Program-made: the position numbers and the translations under genes
The notes under the pieces: model-generated
What the model was told of the DNA's origin: nothing
The model's database searches: none
Seen by the model: only the letters and a program-made list of their open reading frames with translations
In this document: in pieces, positions 36,960 to 45,573 of the stretch
Layout of the letters: each line of letters begins with the position of its first letter
Numbering within the stretch: the stretch's first letter is position 1
Assembly (NCBI GenBank): GCA_963789015.1
Contig: CAWBIU010000004.1
Location: 620,001-684,000 of the forward strand
Length of the DNA stretch: 64,000 bases
DNA from: JAOPZW01 sp963789015
GTDB taxonomy: Bacteria > Actinomycetota > Thermoleophilia > Solirubrobacterales > Solirubrobacteraceae
Direction: 5' to 3'

Positions 36960-38191
36960 CACACATCGATCTCGTACGTGTGCCCGGCGGCGCGCAGGCG
37001 GGCCAGGAGCGCGTCCCCCATCGCGGTCGCCGGGGTCAGCACGCCGGCGCGGTCGGGCAGCCGCTCGCCGTCGCAGGCCAGCGACAGCGCGCTCTGGCCG
37101 AACATCACCGCGGTGGCCGCGTAGCCCGGGTCGCCCTGCGCGCCGACGCGGGCCACCGGGCCCGCGCCCGATGACGTCCGCGCGTGGATCTCGATGCGGA
37201 ACAGGCCGCGGCGGCGCGTCTCGTCGTCCGGTCCCTCGCCCGGCGAGGGCAGCAGGCGGTCGAGGAGCGCGCGCGCCGGCGCGAAGCCGAGGCCGAGCTG
37301 CAGCGCCCCGAGGCCGGCGACGATCGCCCCCGCCCGCAGCGGCGCGAGCGCCGTGCCCGCGCGCACCCCGACGACCTCGCGGTAGCGCAGGCGCCGCCCG
37401 TAGGCCCACGCGAGCAGCGCGTTGCTGCGGCGCACGACGCGCGTGTTGACCGGCGCCATGACGAACGGCGCCAGCCACAGGCCGAGGTCGTCGTCGCGCT
37501 CGAGGCCGCGCAGGTCGCGCTGCGGACCGAGGTCGGGCTCGGCCGAGCGGTCCGGGCTCAGCGCGTAGGGGTCGCGGACGATGCGCCCGAGCGCCGGGTC
37601 GCCGCGGACCTCGTCGGCGTGGACGCGCATCGAGGACATCGTCCCGCCGCTGACCCCGCCGCGGGCCACCCGGACGACGAGCGTGGCCTGCTCGAGATCG
37701 CCCGCGCCGGCGTCGCGCGCCGCCTCGTGCAGGAGGAGCATCCCGAGGTCGGACGGGATCGAGTCGAACCCGCAGGCGTGGACGATCCGCGCCCCGCTGC
37801 GCTGAGCCACGGCGTGCAGGCGCTCGGCGCTCTCGCGCATGAACAGGACCTCGCCGGCGAGGTCCGCGTAGTGGGTGCCGTGCACGGCGCACGCCTCGGC
37901 GAGGAGCAGGCCGTGCGGGCGATACGGCCCGGCGGCGGTGGCGACGACGCGGGCGCTGTGCGCCAGCGCGTCCATCGAGGCCGCCTCGGCGCTGTCGGCG
38001 GTGACGAGCGGCCAGTCCGCCGCTGCGGGTCCGAGGCTGTCGCGCGTGGCGCTCAGCCGATCGGCGGAGCGGCCGGCGAGGGCGATCCGCAGCCCGGGCG
38101 GCGCGTGCTGCGCGAGATGGGCGGCGGCGAGGCGGCCGGCGAAGCCGGTCGCGCCGAGGAGGACGAGGTCGTGCTCGCGCTGCGCGCTCAC
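36959..38191 (-). CDS. Saccharopine dehydrogenase-like / trans-acting enoyl reductase family protein
   Basis: 410 residues. A Rossmann nucleotide-binding start (LVLLGATGFAGRLAAAHLAQ) plus LRIALAGRSADRL, ARVVATAAGPYRPHGLLLAE, ACAVHGTHYADLAGE and IVHACGFDSIPSDLGMLLLH match the family that includes the mycobacterial trans-acting enoyl reductase of phenolglycolipid/PDIM synthesis. Many actinobacterial homologues have unknown substrates and no polyketide synthase partner; none is seen here. Reduction of an unsaturated acyl or keto substrate using NADPH is a guess from the family. Confidence 0.83.
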   Translation of the reverse strand: MSAQREHDLVLLGATGFAGRLAAAHLAQHAPPGLRIALAGRSADRLSATRDSLGPAAADWPLVTADSAEAASMDALAHSARVVATAAGPYRPHGLLLAEACAVHGTHYADLAGEVLFMRESAERLHAVAQRSGARIVHACGFDSIPSDLGMLLLHEAARDAGAGDLEQATLVVRVARGGVSGGTMSSMRVHADEVRGDPALGRIVRDPYALSPDRSAEPDLGPQRDLRGLERDDDLGLWLAPFVMAPVNTRVVRRSNALLAWAYGRRLRYREVVGVRAGTALAPLRAGAIVAGLGALQLGLGFAPARALLDRLLPSPGEGPDDETRRRGLFRIEIHARTSSGAGPVARVGAQGDPGYAATAVMFGQSALSLACDGERLPDRAGVLTPATAMGDALLARLRAAGHTYEIDV

Positions 38192-38212
38192 GCGCGCGAC
38201 GCTACTCCGCGA

Positions 38213-38728
38213 TCAGCGGCGGCGCCCCACGTTCAGGACCCAGGTGAGGCCGGCGCTGCCGGCGGGGGTCCCGGCGGCGACGCCCACGCCCGCCTCGCGG
38301 AAGCCGGCGGTGAGGATGATCGCGCGGTGCGGCGGGCTGTGCATCCAGGCGTCGACGGTGGCGGCGGGGGTGCCGAGCGGGCCCTGGCCCCAGGCGATGT
38401 TCTCGCCGACGCTGAAGCCGTGCGCGCCGCGCAGGTAGCCGGCGGTGCGGACGCGGCCGGTGACGTCGCCGCCGGAGGGCGACACGTGCGAGAAGTAGCG
38501 GCGGGTGACCATGTCGTTCGCGTGCGACTGGGCCGAGCGGCGCAGCCGGCCGTTGGCGGCCAGCGGCTTGAGGCCGAAGGAGGCGCGGACCGCGTTGACC
38601 TCGCAGCGGACCCCTTCACGACCGGCCGACGGACACGACGAGGCGTCGGCCTCGGCGGCGGGGGCGGCGGCAAGGCCGACCAGGACGGCGGCCGGGAGGA
38701 GCTTCGCGAGGCGGCGGCGGCTGATCAT
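38213..38728 (-). CDS. Secreted CAP/SCP (PR-1) domain protein
   Basis: 171 residues. Signal peptide to about residue 27 (LAKLLPAAVLVGLAAAPAAE). The CAP domain has all its signatures: EVNAVRASFGLKPLAANGRL, AQSHANDMVTRRYFSHVSPS, GENIAWGQG and WMHSPPHRAIILTAGFREAG (the His/Glu cavity), and a final strand GLTWVLNVGRR. The family is linked to cell-wall, lipid or protease-like functions. Cys33 and Cys43 may form a disulfide. It points away from the MMPL gene, from which it is separated by a 178-bp intergenic region. Confidence 0.9.
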   Translation of the reverse strand: MISRRRLAKLLPAAVLVGLAAAPAAEADASSCPSAGREGVRCEVNAVRASFGLKPLAANGRLRRSAQSHANDMVTRRYFSHVSPSGGDVTGRVRTAGYLRGAHGFSVGENIAWGQGPLGTPAATVDAWMHSPPHRAIILTAGFREAGVGVAAGTPAGSAGLTWVLNVGRRR

Positions 38729-38906
38729 GGATGCAGCATCGACCCTGTCCTGCAAACCTTTGTGGGCCGATCGGCCGGTCCATCGGCCCAATCTGATCCG
38801 GGCCGATCCCCCTCATTCCGGCCGACCCGCTCCTCCTCGAGGAGGACCTCCCGTTCATCCGCGCGGCCGTTCCGCGCCGGCGCCCGCGGACCTAGCGTCG
38901 CCGGGC

Positions 38907-41057
38907 ATGAGCAACGGCCTCGACCTCCTCACCCGCTGGGTCCTCCGCCACAAGCGCGTCATCGCGAGCGCCTGGATCGTGCTGACGATCGCCGGCATGT
39001 TCGGCGCCGCGCGCGTCACCGACGCGCTCGAGGGCGACTTCTCGATGCCCGCGAGCGACAGCTTCGCCACCAACGCGCGGATCGTCGAGCGCTTCGGCTC
39101 GGGCGGCGCGACGGCGCCGCTGGTCGCCGTGAGCACGCTGCCCGCGGGCACGCGCGCCGGCGACCCGGCCGTGCGCGACGACCTGCGCGCGCTCGAACGC
39201 CGGCTGTCCGAGGCCCTGCCGGGCGCGCGGATCGCCTCGCTGGCGTCCACCGGCGACCGCGCGTTCGTCTCGCGCGACGGGCGCACGACGTTCCTGATCG
39301 TCCATCCGCGGCGCGAGCCCGGGCGCCGCGGGCCGGCCGCGGCCGACGTCTCCGCGCCGGCGATCGCCGCCGCGCGCGCGGTCACGAGCCGCAGCGAGGT
39401 CGGCGGCGCGCGCGTGCTGCTGACCGGCGAGGCGGTATTGGCGCGAGCGACCGAGGAGTCCTCGGGCCCGCCGTCGTTCCTGAGCGAGACGCTCGTCGCC
39501 GGGCTCGGCGCGCTCGCCGTGCTCGCGTTCGTCTTCGCCTCGGCGCTCGCCGTCGTGCCGATCGTCATGGCGATCGTCGCCATCCCGGTCACGCTGCTCG
39601 CCGTCCTCGGGCTCACCACGGTGACGAGCGTGTCGTTCATCGTCGTCTTCCTGGCCGCGCTCATCGGGCTCGGGATCGCGATCGACTACGCGCTGATCGT
39701 CGTCATGCGCTGGCGCGAGGAGCTCGAGCGCGGCGTGCCCAACGAGGACGCCGTCCGCGCCGCCGTGACCACCGCGGGGCGAGCCGTCCTGTTCAGCGGC
39801 ACGACGGTGGCCATCGGCCTGCTCGCCGCGATCGTCCTGCCGATCCCGTTCCTGCGCTCGATGGCCTACGGCGGCCTGCTGATCCCGCTCGTCTCCGTGG
39901 CCGTCGCGCTGACGCTGCTGCCGGTCGTGCTCGCCACCGTCGGCCCGCGGGCCGACCGCCGCCGCCTGCGTCGCACCGAGCGCGCCGAGCGCCATTGGGC
40001 GGCCTGGGCTCGGCTCGTGATCCGCCATCGAGTCGCCGCCGCGACCGCGGGCACGGCCATCCTGCTCGCGCTCGTGGCCGTCGCCGCGGGCATGCTCCTC
40101 GGCGCGCCGGAGGCGCGCTCGCTGGGCGGCACGGGCGAGCCGCGCGCCGCGCTGCAGGCGCTCGAGCACTCGGGCGTCGGGGCCTCCCCCCTGGCCCCGG
40201 TCGAGGTCGCCACGCCGAGCGCCCGGGCGGACGGCGCGGCGACGACGCTGGCCGGCGCCGACGGGGTCCGCGCCGCGGTCGCGCCGGCGGCCTGGCGCGC
40301 GCAGGGCACGGCGGTCGTCGACGTGCTCACCGACGCCGACACCAACTCCAGCGACGGCCGCGCCGCCGTGCAGGCCGTCCGCGGCGTGGCCGAGGACCTC
40401 CCGGGCACGGGCGTCGGCGGCCAGACCGCGATGACGATCGACTTCGTCGACCAGGTCTACGGCTCGTTCCCGCTCATGCTCGGCCTGATCTCGCTCGTCA
40501 CCTTCGTGCTGCTGGCGCGGGCCTTCCGCTCGATCGTCCTGCCGCTCAAGGCGATCGTCATGAACCTCCTGTCCGTCTTCGCGACGTGGGGCGTCATGGC
40601 GCTCGTCTGGCAGCACGGCGTCGGCGCCGAGGCGCTGTTCGGCACCGAGCCGACCGGGTCGGTGGCGTTCTGGGCGCCGATGATCGTGTTCGCCTTCGTC
40701 TACGGCCTGTCGATGGACTACGAGGTGTTCATCCTCTCGCGCATGCGCGAGGAGTACGACCGCACCGGGTCGACCGACGCCGCCGTCGTGCGCGGCATCT
40801 CGAGCACCGGACGGCTCGTGACGAGCGCCGCGCTGATCGTCTTCCTCGCCTTCGCGTCGATGTCGACGGCGCCGGACGTCGAGGTGAAGATGCTCGCCAC
40901 CGGCCTCGGGGCCGGCGTGCTGCTCGACGCGCTCGTGGTCCGCTCGCTGCTCGTCCCCGCCACCGTGTCCTGGCTCGGGCGCTGGAACTGGTGGCTGCCC
41001 GAGCCGGCGCGGCGCGCCCTGCGCCTGCCCGCCCGGGCGCTCACCCACTCCGCTTGA
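38907..41057 (+). CDS. MMPL family RND-type membrane exporter
   Basis: 716 residues, twelve predicted helices in two halves. The opening (LTRWVLRHKRVIASAWIVLT) and ALEGDFSMPASDSFATNARI (extracellular loop) are typical. The first membrane block has the RND signature GLGIAIDYALIVVMRWREEL; the second has VFAFVYGLSMDYEVFILSRM and STGRLVTSAALIVFLAFASM. Members move lipids, siderophores or drugs across the cytoplasmic membrane using the proton gradient, and the helix-4 Asp in AIDYAL fits that. No lipid synthase adjoins it. Its end overlaps the convergent ABC permease gene by 17 bp. Confidence 0.93.
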   Translation: MSNGLDLLTRWVLRHKRVIASAWIVLTIAGMFGAARVTDALEGDFSMPASDSFATNARIVERFGSGGATAPLVAVSTLPAGTRAGDPAVRDDLRALERRLSEALPGARIASLASTGDRAFVSRDGRTTFLIVHPRREPGRRGPAAADVSAPAIAAARAVTSRSEVGGARVLLTGEAVLARATEESSGPPSFLSETLVAGLGALAVLAFVFASALAVVPIVMAIVAIPVTLLAVLGLTTVTSVSFIVVFLAALIGLGIAIDYALIVVMRWREELERGVPNEDAVRAAVTTAGRAVLFSGTTVAIGLLAAIVLPIPFLRSMAYGGLLIPLVSVAVALTLLPVVLATVGPRADRRRLRRTERAERHWAAWARLVIRHRVAAATAGTAILLALVAVAAGMLLGAPEARSLGGTGEPRAALQALEHSGVGASPLAPVEVATPSARADGAATTLAGADGVRAAVAPAAWRAQGTAVVDVLTDADTNSSDGRAAVQAVRGVAEDLPGTGVGGQTAMTIDFVDQVYGSFPLMLGLISLVTFVLLARAFRSIVLPLKAIVMNLLSVFATWGVMALVWQHGVGAEALFGTEPTGSVAFWAPMIVFAFVYGLSMDYEVFILSRMREEYDRTGSTDAAVVRGISSTGRLVTSAALIVFLAFASMSTAPDVEVKMLATGLGAGVLLDALVVRSLLVPATVSWLGRWNWWLPEPARRALRLPARALTHSA

Positions 41058-41874
41058 GCTTGCCGTGGCGCTTGGCGTGGCGCTCGCCGGCCCGGAACAC
41101 GGCCAGGCCGACCGGGACGGCGACGACGCCGAGCGCCAGCAGCGGCCACAGCTCGTCCCACACGAGGCCGACGCCGGCGCCGTCGAGCACGGCCTCGCGC
41201 ATCCCGTCCAGCGCGTACGTGGCCGGCGAGAGCGTCGCCACCGCCTGCATCCAGCCGGGCATGACCTCGACCGGGTAGTAGACGCCGGAGACGACGAGCA
41301 GCAGGCCCTGCGCGACGAGGCCGAGCTGCGCCCCCTTCTCGGGCGAGATCAGCGGCAGCACCGCGGTGATCATCCCGATGCCCACGAACGAGACGGACGC
41401 GACCGCGAGCACGACGAGCGCGGCGGCGAAGTTCGCCTCCTCCAGGCTCAGGCCGAAGAACAGCGCGACGACGGCGAACAGCAGCGCGGTCCGCGCCAGG
41501 CCGTAGAGCACGGCGAACGCGCCCATGCCGAGCAGGTGCACGGCGCGCGACAGCGGCGCCATGAACGTGTACTCGATCGTGCCCTCCCAGCGCTCCCAGG
41601 CGACCGTCTCGGTGAGGATCTCGAAGATCATCCCGAGGTAGGACCAGATGACCGCGCCGATCAGCAGGCTCGCGGTCTGGCGCTCGACGTCGAGCCGGCC
41701 GCCCGTCGCCTCGACGCCCTCGGCGATGAACACGACGGTCAGCGTGTTGGCCACGGTCCAGACGAAGAACGCCAGCTCCCACCAGCCGTAGCGCCGGACG
41801 AGGTAGGCGTTGCGCTCGACGACGCCGGCCAGCGCCGTCGCCTGATGGCGCAGCGCGGGACTCGCGACGCGCAT
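41041..41874 (-). CDS. ABC-2 type exporter permease
   Basis: 277 residues, six predicted helices: WWELAFFVWTVANTLTVVFI, LLIGAVIWSYLGMIFEIL, LLGMGAFAVLYGLARTALLF, AALVVLAVASVSFVGIGMIT, GLVAQGLLLVVSGVYYPVEV and a C-terminal helix. The GTIEYTFMAPLSRAVHLLG segment matches ABC-2 permeases of DrrB/NodJ type. The gene overlaps the ATPase stop by one base (TGATG). Partner to the ABC-2 ATPase just upstream; probable drug, polysaccharide or lipid export. A basic C-terminus (RHAKRHGKLKRSG) ends it. Confidence 0.9.
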   Translation of the reverse strand: MRVASPALRHQATALAGVVERNAYLVRRYGWWELAFFVWTVANTLTVVFIAEGVEATGGRLDVERQTASLLIGAVIWSYLGMIFEILTETVAWERWEGTIEYTFMAPLSRAVHLLGMGAFAVLYGLARTALLFAVVALFFGLSLEEANFAAALVVLAVASVSFVGIGMITAVLPLISPEKGAQLGLVAQGLLLVVSGVYYPVEVMPGWMQAVATLSPATYALDGMREAVLDGAGVGLVWDELWPLLALGVVAVPVGLAVFRAGERHAKRHGKLKRSG

Positions 41875-42668
41875 CAGGCCGCCTCCTCGCCCGGCTCCTC
41901 CTCGTCGTCGGCGAGCTCGCGCCCGGTGGCGGCGAGGAACGCGTCCTCGAGCGTCGCCGCGCCGTAGCGGCGCTGCAGGGCCTCGGTCGACTCGAGCGCG
42001 AGCAGGCGCCCGCGATCGAGGATTCCGACGCGGTCGGCGAGCGCCTCGGCCTCGGCCATGTCGTGCGTGCACAGCAGCGTCGTCGTGTCGTGCTCGCGGT
42101 GCACGCGGCGGACGAAGTCCTGCACGTCACGCTTGGAGCGCGGGTCCAGGCCGGTGGTCGGCTCGTCCAGCAGCAGCAGCGCCGGCGAGGTCAGCAGCGC
42201 CCGCGCCAGGGCGACCTTCTGCTGCATACCGCGCGACAGGTCCTCCATCGGCGCGCCCGCGCGCTCGACCGGGAACCCAACCGAGGCGAGGATCTGCGGC
42301 ACCTCGCGGCGCGTGCGCCGCGGCCCGAGGCCGTAGAAGCGCGCGGCGTAGGACAGGTTCTCCGACGCCGACAGGCGCTTGAAGAACGACGCCTCGACCG
42401 AGACCCGGTTGACCAGGCGGCGCACGGCGCGCTCCTCGTGGGCGACGTCGCGCCCGAACACGAACGCGCTGCCGCGCTCGTAGATGAGCAGCGTCGAGAG
42501 CGCGCGCACGAGCGTCGACTTGCCGGAGCCGTTCTGGCCCAGGATCGCCACGCACTCGCCGCGGGCGATCGTGAACGAGACGCGGTCGAGCGCGGTGACG
42601 TGGACGCGCGTGCGGCCCTGGCGGCGCGTGAACTGCTTGGTGAGTTGACGGACTTCGACTGCGTGCAC
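41874..42668 (-). CDS. ABC-2 type exporter ATPase
   Basis: 264 residues. Walker A is GQNGSGKST, the signature DLSRGMQQKVALARA replaces L-S-G-G with L-S-R-G, Walker B is ALLLLDEPTTGLD, and the switch His is in LLCTHDMAEAE. EASFFKRLSASENLSYAARF is the Q-loop helical region. It drives export together with the ABC-2 permease encoded immediately downstream. The ATG is at 42668 in a GAGGAGCATGTCGTGCACGC context with GAGGAG as ribosome site upstream. Confidence 0.92.
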   Translation of the reverse strand: MHAVEVRQLTKQFTRRQGRTRVHVTALDRVSFTIARGECVAILGQNGSGKSTLVRALSTLLIYERGSAFVFGRDVAHEERAVRRLVNRVSVEASFFKRLSASENLSYAARFYGLGPRRTRREVPQILASVGFPVERAGAPMEDLSRGMQQKVALARALLTSPALLLLDEPTTGLDPRSKRDVQDFVRRVHREHDTTTLLCTHDMAEAEALADRVGILDRGRLLALESTEALQRRYGAATLEDAFLAATGRELADDEEEPGEEAA

Positions 42669-42807
42669 GACATGCTCCTCGAGTGAGACGGAAACCGGAC
42701 CAGGGGCCAGCGACCGAGGCGGAGCTCGGCCGGCGCAGCTGGGGGTTCACCGTCGGAGAAGCACGTCGCGACGGTACCACTCCGCCACGGCCGCGGCCAG
42801 TCCGCCG

Positions 42808-43014
42808 TCAGGTGTGGTCGCCGTGCGGATCGGGCCGGCGCAACCAGGCGCGGACCTCGCCGGCCACCACGATCGGCTGGCCCGTGCTCGTGAAGCCCAT
42901 CACCGGGAGCGCGTCGTGCGCGACGGAACGCGCGAGCCAGTCCTCGTCGACCTCCAGCCAGGCCGCCACCTCGGCGGGGCCGAGGAGCGTGTCGTCGTCA
43001 GGCTCGTCGCCCAC
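42808..43014 (-). CDS. Small helix-turn-helix (AlpA/excisionase-like) protein
   Basis: 68 residues from GTG 43014. LLGPAEVAAWLEVDEDWLAR resembles the MerR/AlpA-type HTH_17 (L-x-x-x-E-V-A-x-x-L-x-V-x-x-x-x-V), followed by GFTSTGQPIVVAGEVRAWLR, the short wing. An acidic opening (VGDEPDDDT) precedes it. Such proteins act as excisionases or small regulators, but no integrase or phage gene is near. It diverges from the REC-PAS histidine kinase gene (79 bp apart). Confidence 0.6.
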   Translation of the reverse strand: MGDEPDDDTLLGPAEVAAWLEVDEDWLARSVAHDALPVMGFTSTGQPIVVAGEVRAWLRRPDPHGDHT

Positions 43015-43093
43015 GCACCACAGTCTGCCGTTCCCGACGGCGGCGCGTCCACTCCGCCTTCGCCCGCGGAGCTCGCGATGGCATGATCGTCGG

Positions 43094-44548
43094 GTGCTCC
43101 ACTCCGGATCCGTCCGACGCCGACAGGCCGGCGTTCTCGTGGTCGGCGCCGCGGAGCCGCAGCTCGGCCCGTGGCTGCGCGCGGCCGGCCACGAGACGCG
43201 CTGGGCGCCGCTCGTCAAGGAGGCGGTCGACGCGCTCGGCGAGGCGCCCGCGGACCTGGTCATCGCCGATCGCGAGGCTCCCGGGCGCGAGGTGCCCGGG
43301 GTCTGCCGGGCGCTGCGCGAGGACCCGCGGCTCGGCGAAGCCTGGCTGCTCGCGATCACCTCGCCGTCCCAGGGCCGGCGCGCCGACGCGGCGCTCAACG
43401 CCGGCGCCGACGACTACCTGCACCGTCCGTTCACCCGCGGCGAGCTCCTCGCGCGCGCCCGCGCGGGCGTGCGCGCCGCTCAACAGCGTGCCGACGACAA
43501 GCTCGTCCGCTCGCTGCTGCTGCACGTCCCCGGCGCGATCTATCGGTCGGCGTGGCACGACGGGCACACGCTCGAGCTCATCAGCGACGAGATCGAGCGG
43601 ATCTCCGGCTACCCGCCCGCGAACTTCATCGCCAGCGCGCGGCGGACGCTGATGAGCATCGTCCACCCCGACGACCGCGAGCGGATCATGCGCGCCGTCG
43701 CGACGGTGACCGACCACGACGAGCCGTTCGTGCTCGAGTACCGGATCGTGCGCGCCGACGGCGAGGTGCGCTGGGTGCTCGACCGCGGGCAGCTCGTCGA
43801 GGGCGCGGGTGGGCGGCTGTGGATGGATGGCGCGCTGTTCGACGTCACCGAGCGCCGCGCCGCCGAGGACGAGCGCCGCCGCGAGGAGATCGAGCGCGCC
43901 CGCACCGAGGAGCTGCGCGCCTCGCGGGTGCGGATCGTCCAGGCCGCCGACGCCGCGCGGCGCAAGATCGAGCGCGACCTGCACGACGGCGCCCAGCAGC
44001 GGCTCGTCTCGCTCGCCATCGAGGTGCGCCTCGCGCGCTCGCGCGTGACGAAGGAGCCCGGCTCGGCCGCGCCGTTCCTCGAGCGCCTCGGCGAGGAGCT
44101 GCAGGAGGCCTCGGCCGAGCTGCGCGAGCTCGCGCGCGGCATCCACCCCGCCGTGCTCACCGAGCGCGGCCTGTCCCCCGCCATCGCCGCGCTGGCCGCG
44201 CGCTCACCCGTGCCCGTCGAGGTCGTCGACGTCCCCCGGGACCGGCTCAGCTCGGAGATCGAGACGGCCGCCTACTTCACCGTGGCCGAAGCGCTGACCA
44301 ACGTCGCCAAGTATGCCCAGGCGACGCACGCCACGGTCCGCGTCGCCTGCGAGGACGACGCGCTCGTCGTCGAGGTCCGCGACGACGGCGTCGGCGGCGC
44401 CGACGCCTCCGGCGGCTCGGGGCTGAACGGCCTGGCCGACCGCCTCGCGGCCTGCGACGGCACGCTGCAGATCACGAGCCCGCCGGGGGACGGCACGCTC
44501 GTGCGTGCCGTCCTCCCCCTTGCGGTTCGCTCTCAGCCGGTGAACTGA
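43094..44548 (+). CDS. REC-PAS-HisKA_3 hybrid histidine kinase
   Basis: 484 residues from GTG 43094. An N-terminal receiver-like domain (VLVVGAAEPQLGPWLRAAG, Asp in ADLVIADREAPG, AGADDYLHRPFTRGELLARA) precedes a PAS/PAC domain (SDEIERISGYPPANFIASAR, HPDDRERIMRAVATV, ADGEVRWVLDRGQLVEGAGG). A coiled linker leads to HisKA_3 with phospho-His297 in ERDLHDGAQQRLVSLAIEVR, and an HATPase_c with TVAEALTNVAKYAQATHATV and RDDGVGGAD. Kinases of this class pair with NarL-type regulators; one is at 52846, but no partner is adjacent. The 3' end overlaps the next gene by 16 bp. The input receiver may be driven by another kinase. Confidence 0.9.
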   Translation: MLHSGSVRRRQAGVLVVGAAEPQLGPWLRAAGHETRWAPLVKEAVDALGEAPADLVIADREAPGREVPGVCRALREDPRLGEAWLLAITSPSQGRRADAALNAGADDYLHRPFTRGELLARARAGVRAAQQRADDKLVRSLLLHVPGAIYRSAWHDGHTLELISDEIERISGYPPANFIASARRTLMSIVHPDDRERIMRAVATVTDHDEPFVLEYRIVRADGEVRWVLDRGQLVEGAGGRLWMDGALFDVTERRAAEDERRREEIERARTEELRASRVRIVQAADAARRKIERDLHDGAQQRLVSLAIEVRLARSRVTKEPGSAAPFLERLGEELQEASAELRELARGIHPAVLTERGLSPAIAALAARSPVPVEVVDVPRDRLSSEIETAAYFTVAEALTNVAKYAQATHATVRVACEDDALVVEVRDDGVGGADASGGSGLNGLADRLAACDGTLQITSPPGDGTLVRAVLPLAVRSQPVN

Positions 44549-45387
44549 GGCGCGACCTGCTGCTGGGCGCAGCGCACGGCGGTCGTGCGCAGGGTGCGCG
44601 ACGCCACGCCGTTGCTGAACACCACGCGCGCCGTGACCTGCGAGACCCGGCCCGGCCCCGCCGGCAGCGTGACCCGGAACGGCCCGCGGCGGCGCGGCGT
44701 GACGTACGTGCGCACGAGGCGCCCGTTCACCGAGAAGGCGATCCGGCGGATCGGCGAGCCGGCCACGCTGACGCGGATCTGGCGCGACACACAGGCGCTC
44801 GGGCGCCCCATGCGGGCCGAGGCGACCGCGGCGCTCTGGATCTGCACGCCCTTGACGGCCCCGGCGGGCGCGGGTGCGACGGCGCCGGCCGGCGGCGTGT
44901 TCGACGGCGGCGTCACCGGCGGCGGCGGCGGGGGCGTCTCCTCGGCGTTGGTGAACGTGCACACGACGTGCTCGCCCGCCGACAGCTCGATCGTCGCCGT
45001 GGAGCCGGAGCCTGTGCTGTCGTAGTCGTCGCAGACGATCGAGTCCACGCGCCAGCCGGCCACGGGGGCCTCCTCGACGGTGTACGAGCCCGGCTTGACC
45101 TTGAACTCGATCCACTCGCCGTCGCCGAGCTCGAAGTCGTCGGCGGACAGCCCGTAGGACGGGTGGAAGACGAAGCGCTGCATCGACCCGTCGGGGATCG
45201 TCTCCTTGACGATCGTCACCGTGCCCTTCGGCGGATACTCGTGTCCGTATCCGTCGCCCGGCGGGGTGCCGGCGCTCGCGGCCGACGCGGTGGCCAGCAG
45301 CGCGGCCGCTGCGAGCGAGAGGACGAGCGAGGCCGCGCGCGCTACGCGGCCGGTGGCGGCGGTCTCCGCCGCCGGGTCCGATCCCAT
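44533..45387 (-). CDS. Secreted protein with prealbumin-like and C-terminal beta domains
   Basis: 284 residues. A long n-region precedes a hydrophobic signal core (ASLVLSLAAAALLATASAAS). The mature part has a prealbumin-like/SpaA-type module (GTVTIVKETIPDGS, YTVEEAPVAGWRVDSIVCDD, AGEHVVCTFTNAEE), a Pro-rich spacer (TPPPPPPVTPPSNTPPAGA) and a C-terminal domain (ASARMGRPSACVSRQIRVSV, GGPFRVTLPAGPGRV-like strands). This resembles cell-surface proteins of Thermoleophilia carrying a final domain of this type, but I recognise no sortase motif. The start ATG 45387 lies beyond the palindrome upstream. Confidence 0.65.
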   Translation of the reverse strand: MGSDPAAETAATGRVARAASLVLSLAAAALLATASAASAGTPPGDGYGHEYPPKGTVTIVKETIPDGSMQRFVFHPSYGLSADDFELGDGEWIEFKVKPGSYTVEEAPVAGWRVDSIVCDDYDSTGSGSTATIELSAGEHVVCTFTNAEETPPPPPPVTPPSNTPPAGAVAPAPAGAVKGVQIQSAAVASARMGRPSACVSRQIRVSVAGSPIRRIAFSVNGRLVRTYVTPRRRGPFRVTLPAGPGRVSQVTARVVFSNGVASRTLRTTAVRCAQQQVAPQFTG

Positions 45388-45438
45388 GACAACCCCACTG
45401 TTCTCGGGCCGCCGTCGGCCCGTCAGGCCGACTATGCA

Positions 45439-45483
45439 CGAGCGGATGCACCGCTCGCAAACCACCTTGCGACATATGTCGCA
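45439..45483. promoter_or_regulatory. Inverted repeats upstream of the secreted-protein gene
   Basis: CGAGCGG-ATGCA-CCGCTCG (45439-45457) is a 7-bp-arm inverted repeat, and 11 bp on is a perfect 16-bp palindrome TGCGACATATGTCGCA (45468-45483). They lie 52 and 81 bp before the start of the secreted-protein gene and after the end of the sugar-binding gene. The palindrome is AT-richer than its surroundings. A dimeric regulator site is likely; the first repeat could alternatively be an RNA hairpin. Confidence 0.45.
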
Positions 45484-45573
45484 TGGTGCGCGAGAACCCG
45501 CAAAGCGGCGGGTGGGAACGCGCCAATCCGCACGCGGGCGGCCCTGCCGCCGCCCGCGTGGCGGATCACGCGC

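Noticed and set aside
36959..41057. A mycolate/PDIM-type lipid locus (enoyl-reductase-like gene plus MMPL exporter)
   Set aside because: No polyketide synthase, FadD or acyltransferase is present, and the two genes are separated by a CAP-protein gene on the other strand.
42808..43014. Prophage excisionase
   Set aside because: The HTH resembles excisionases, but no integrase, attachment site or phage gene lies in the window.
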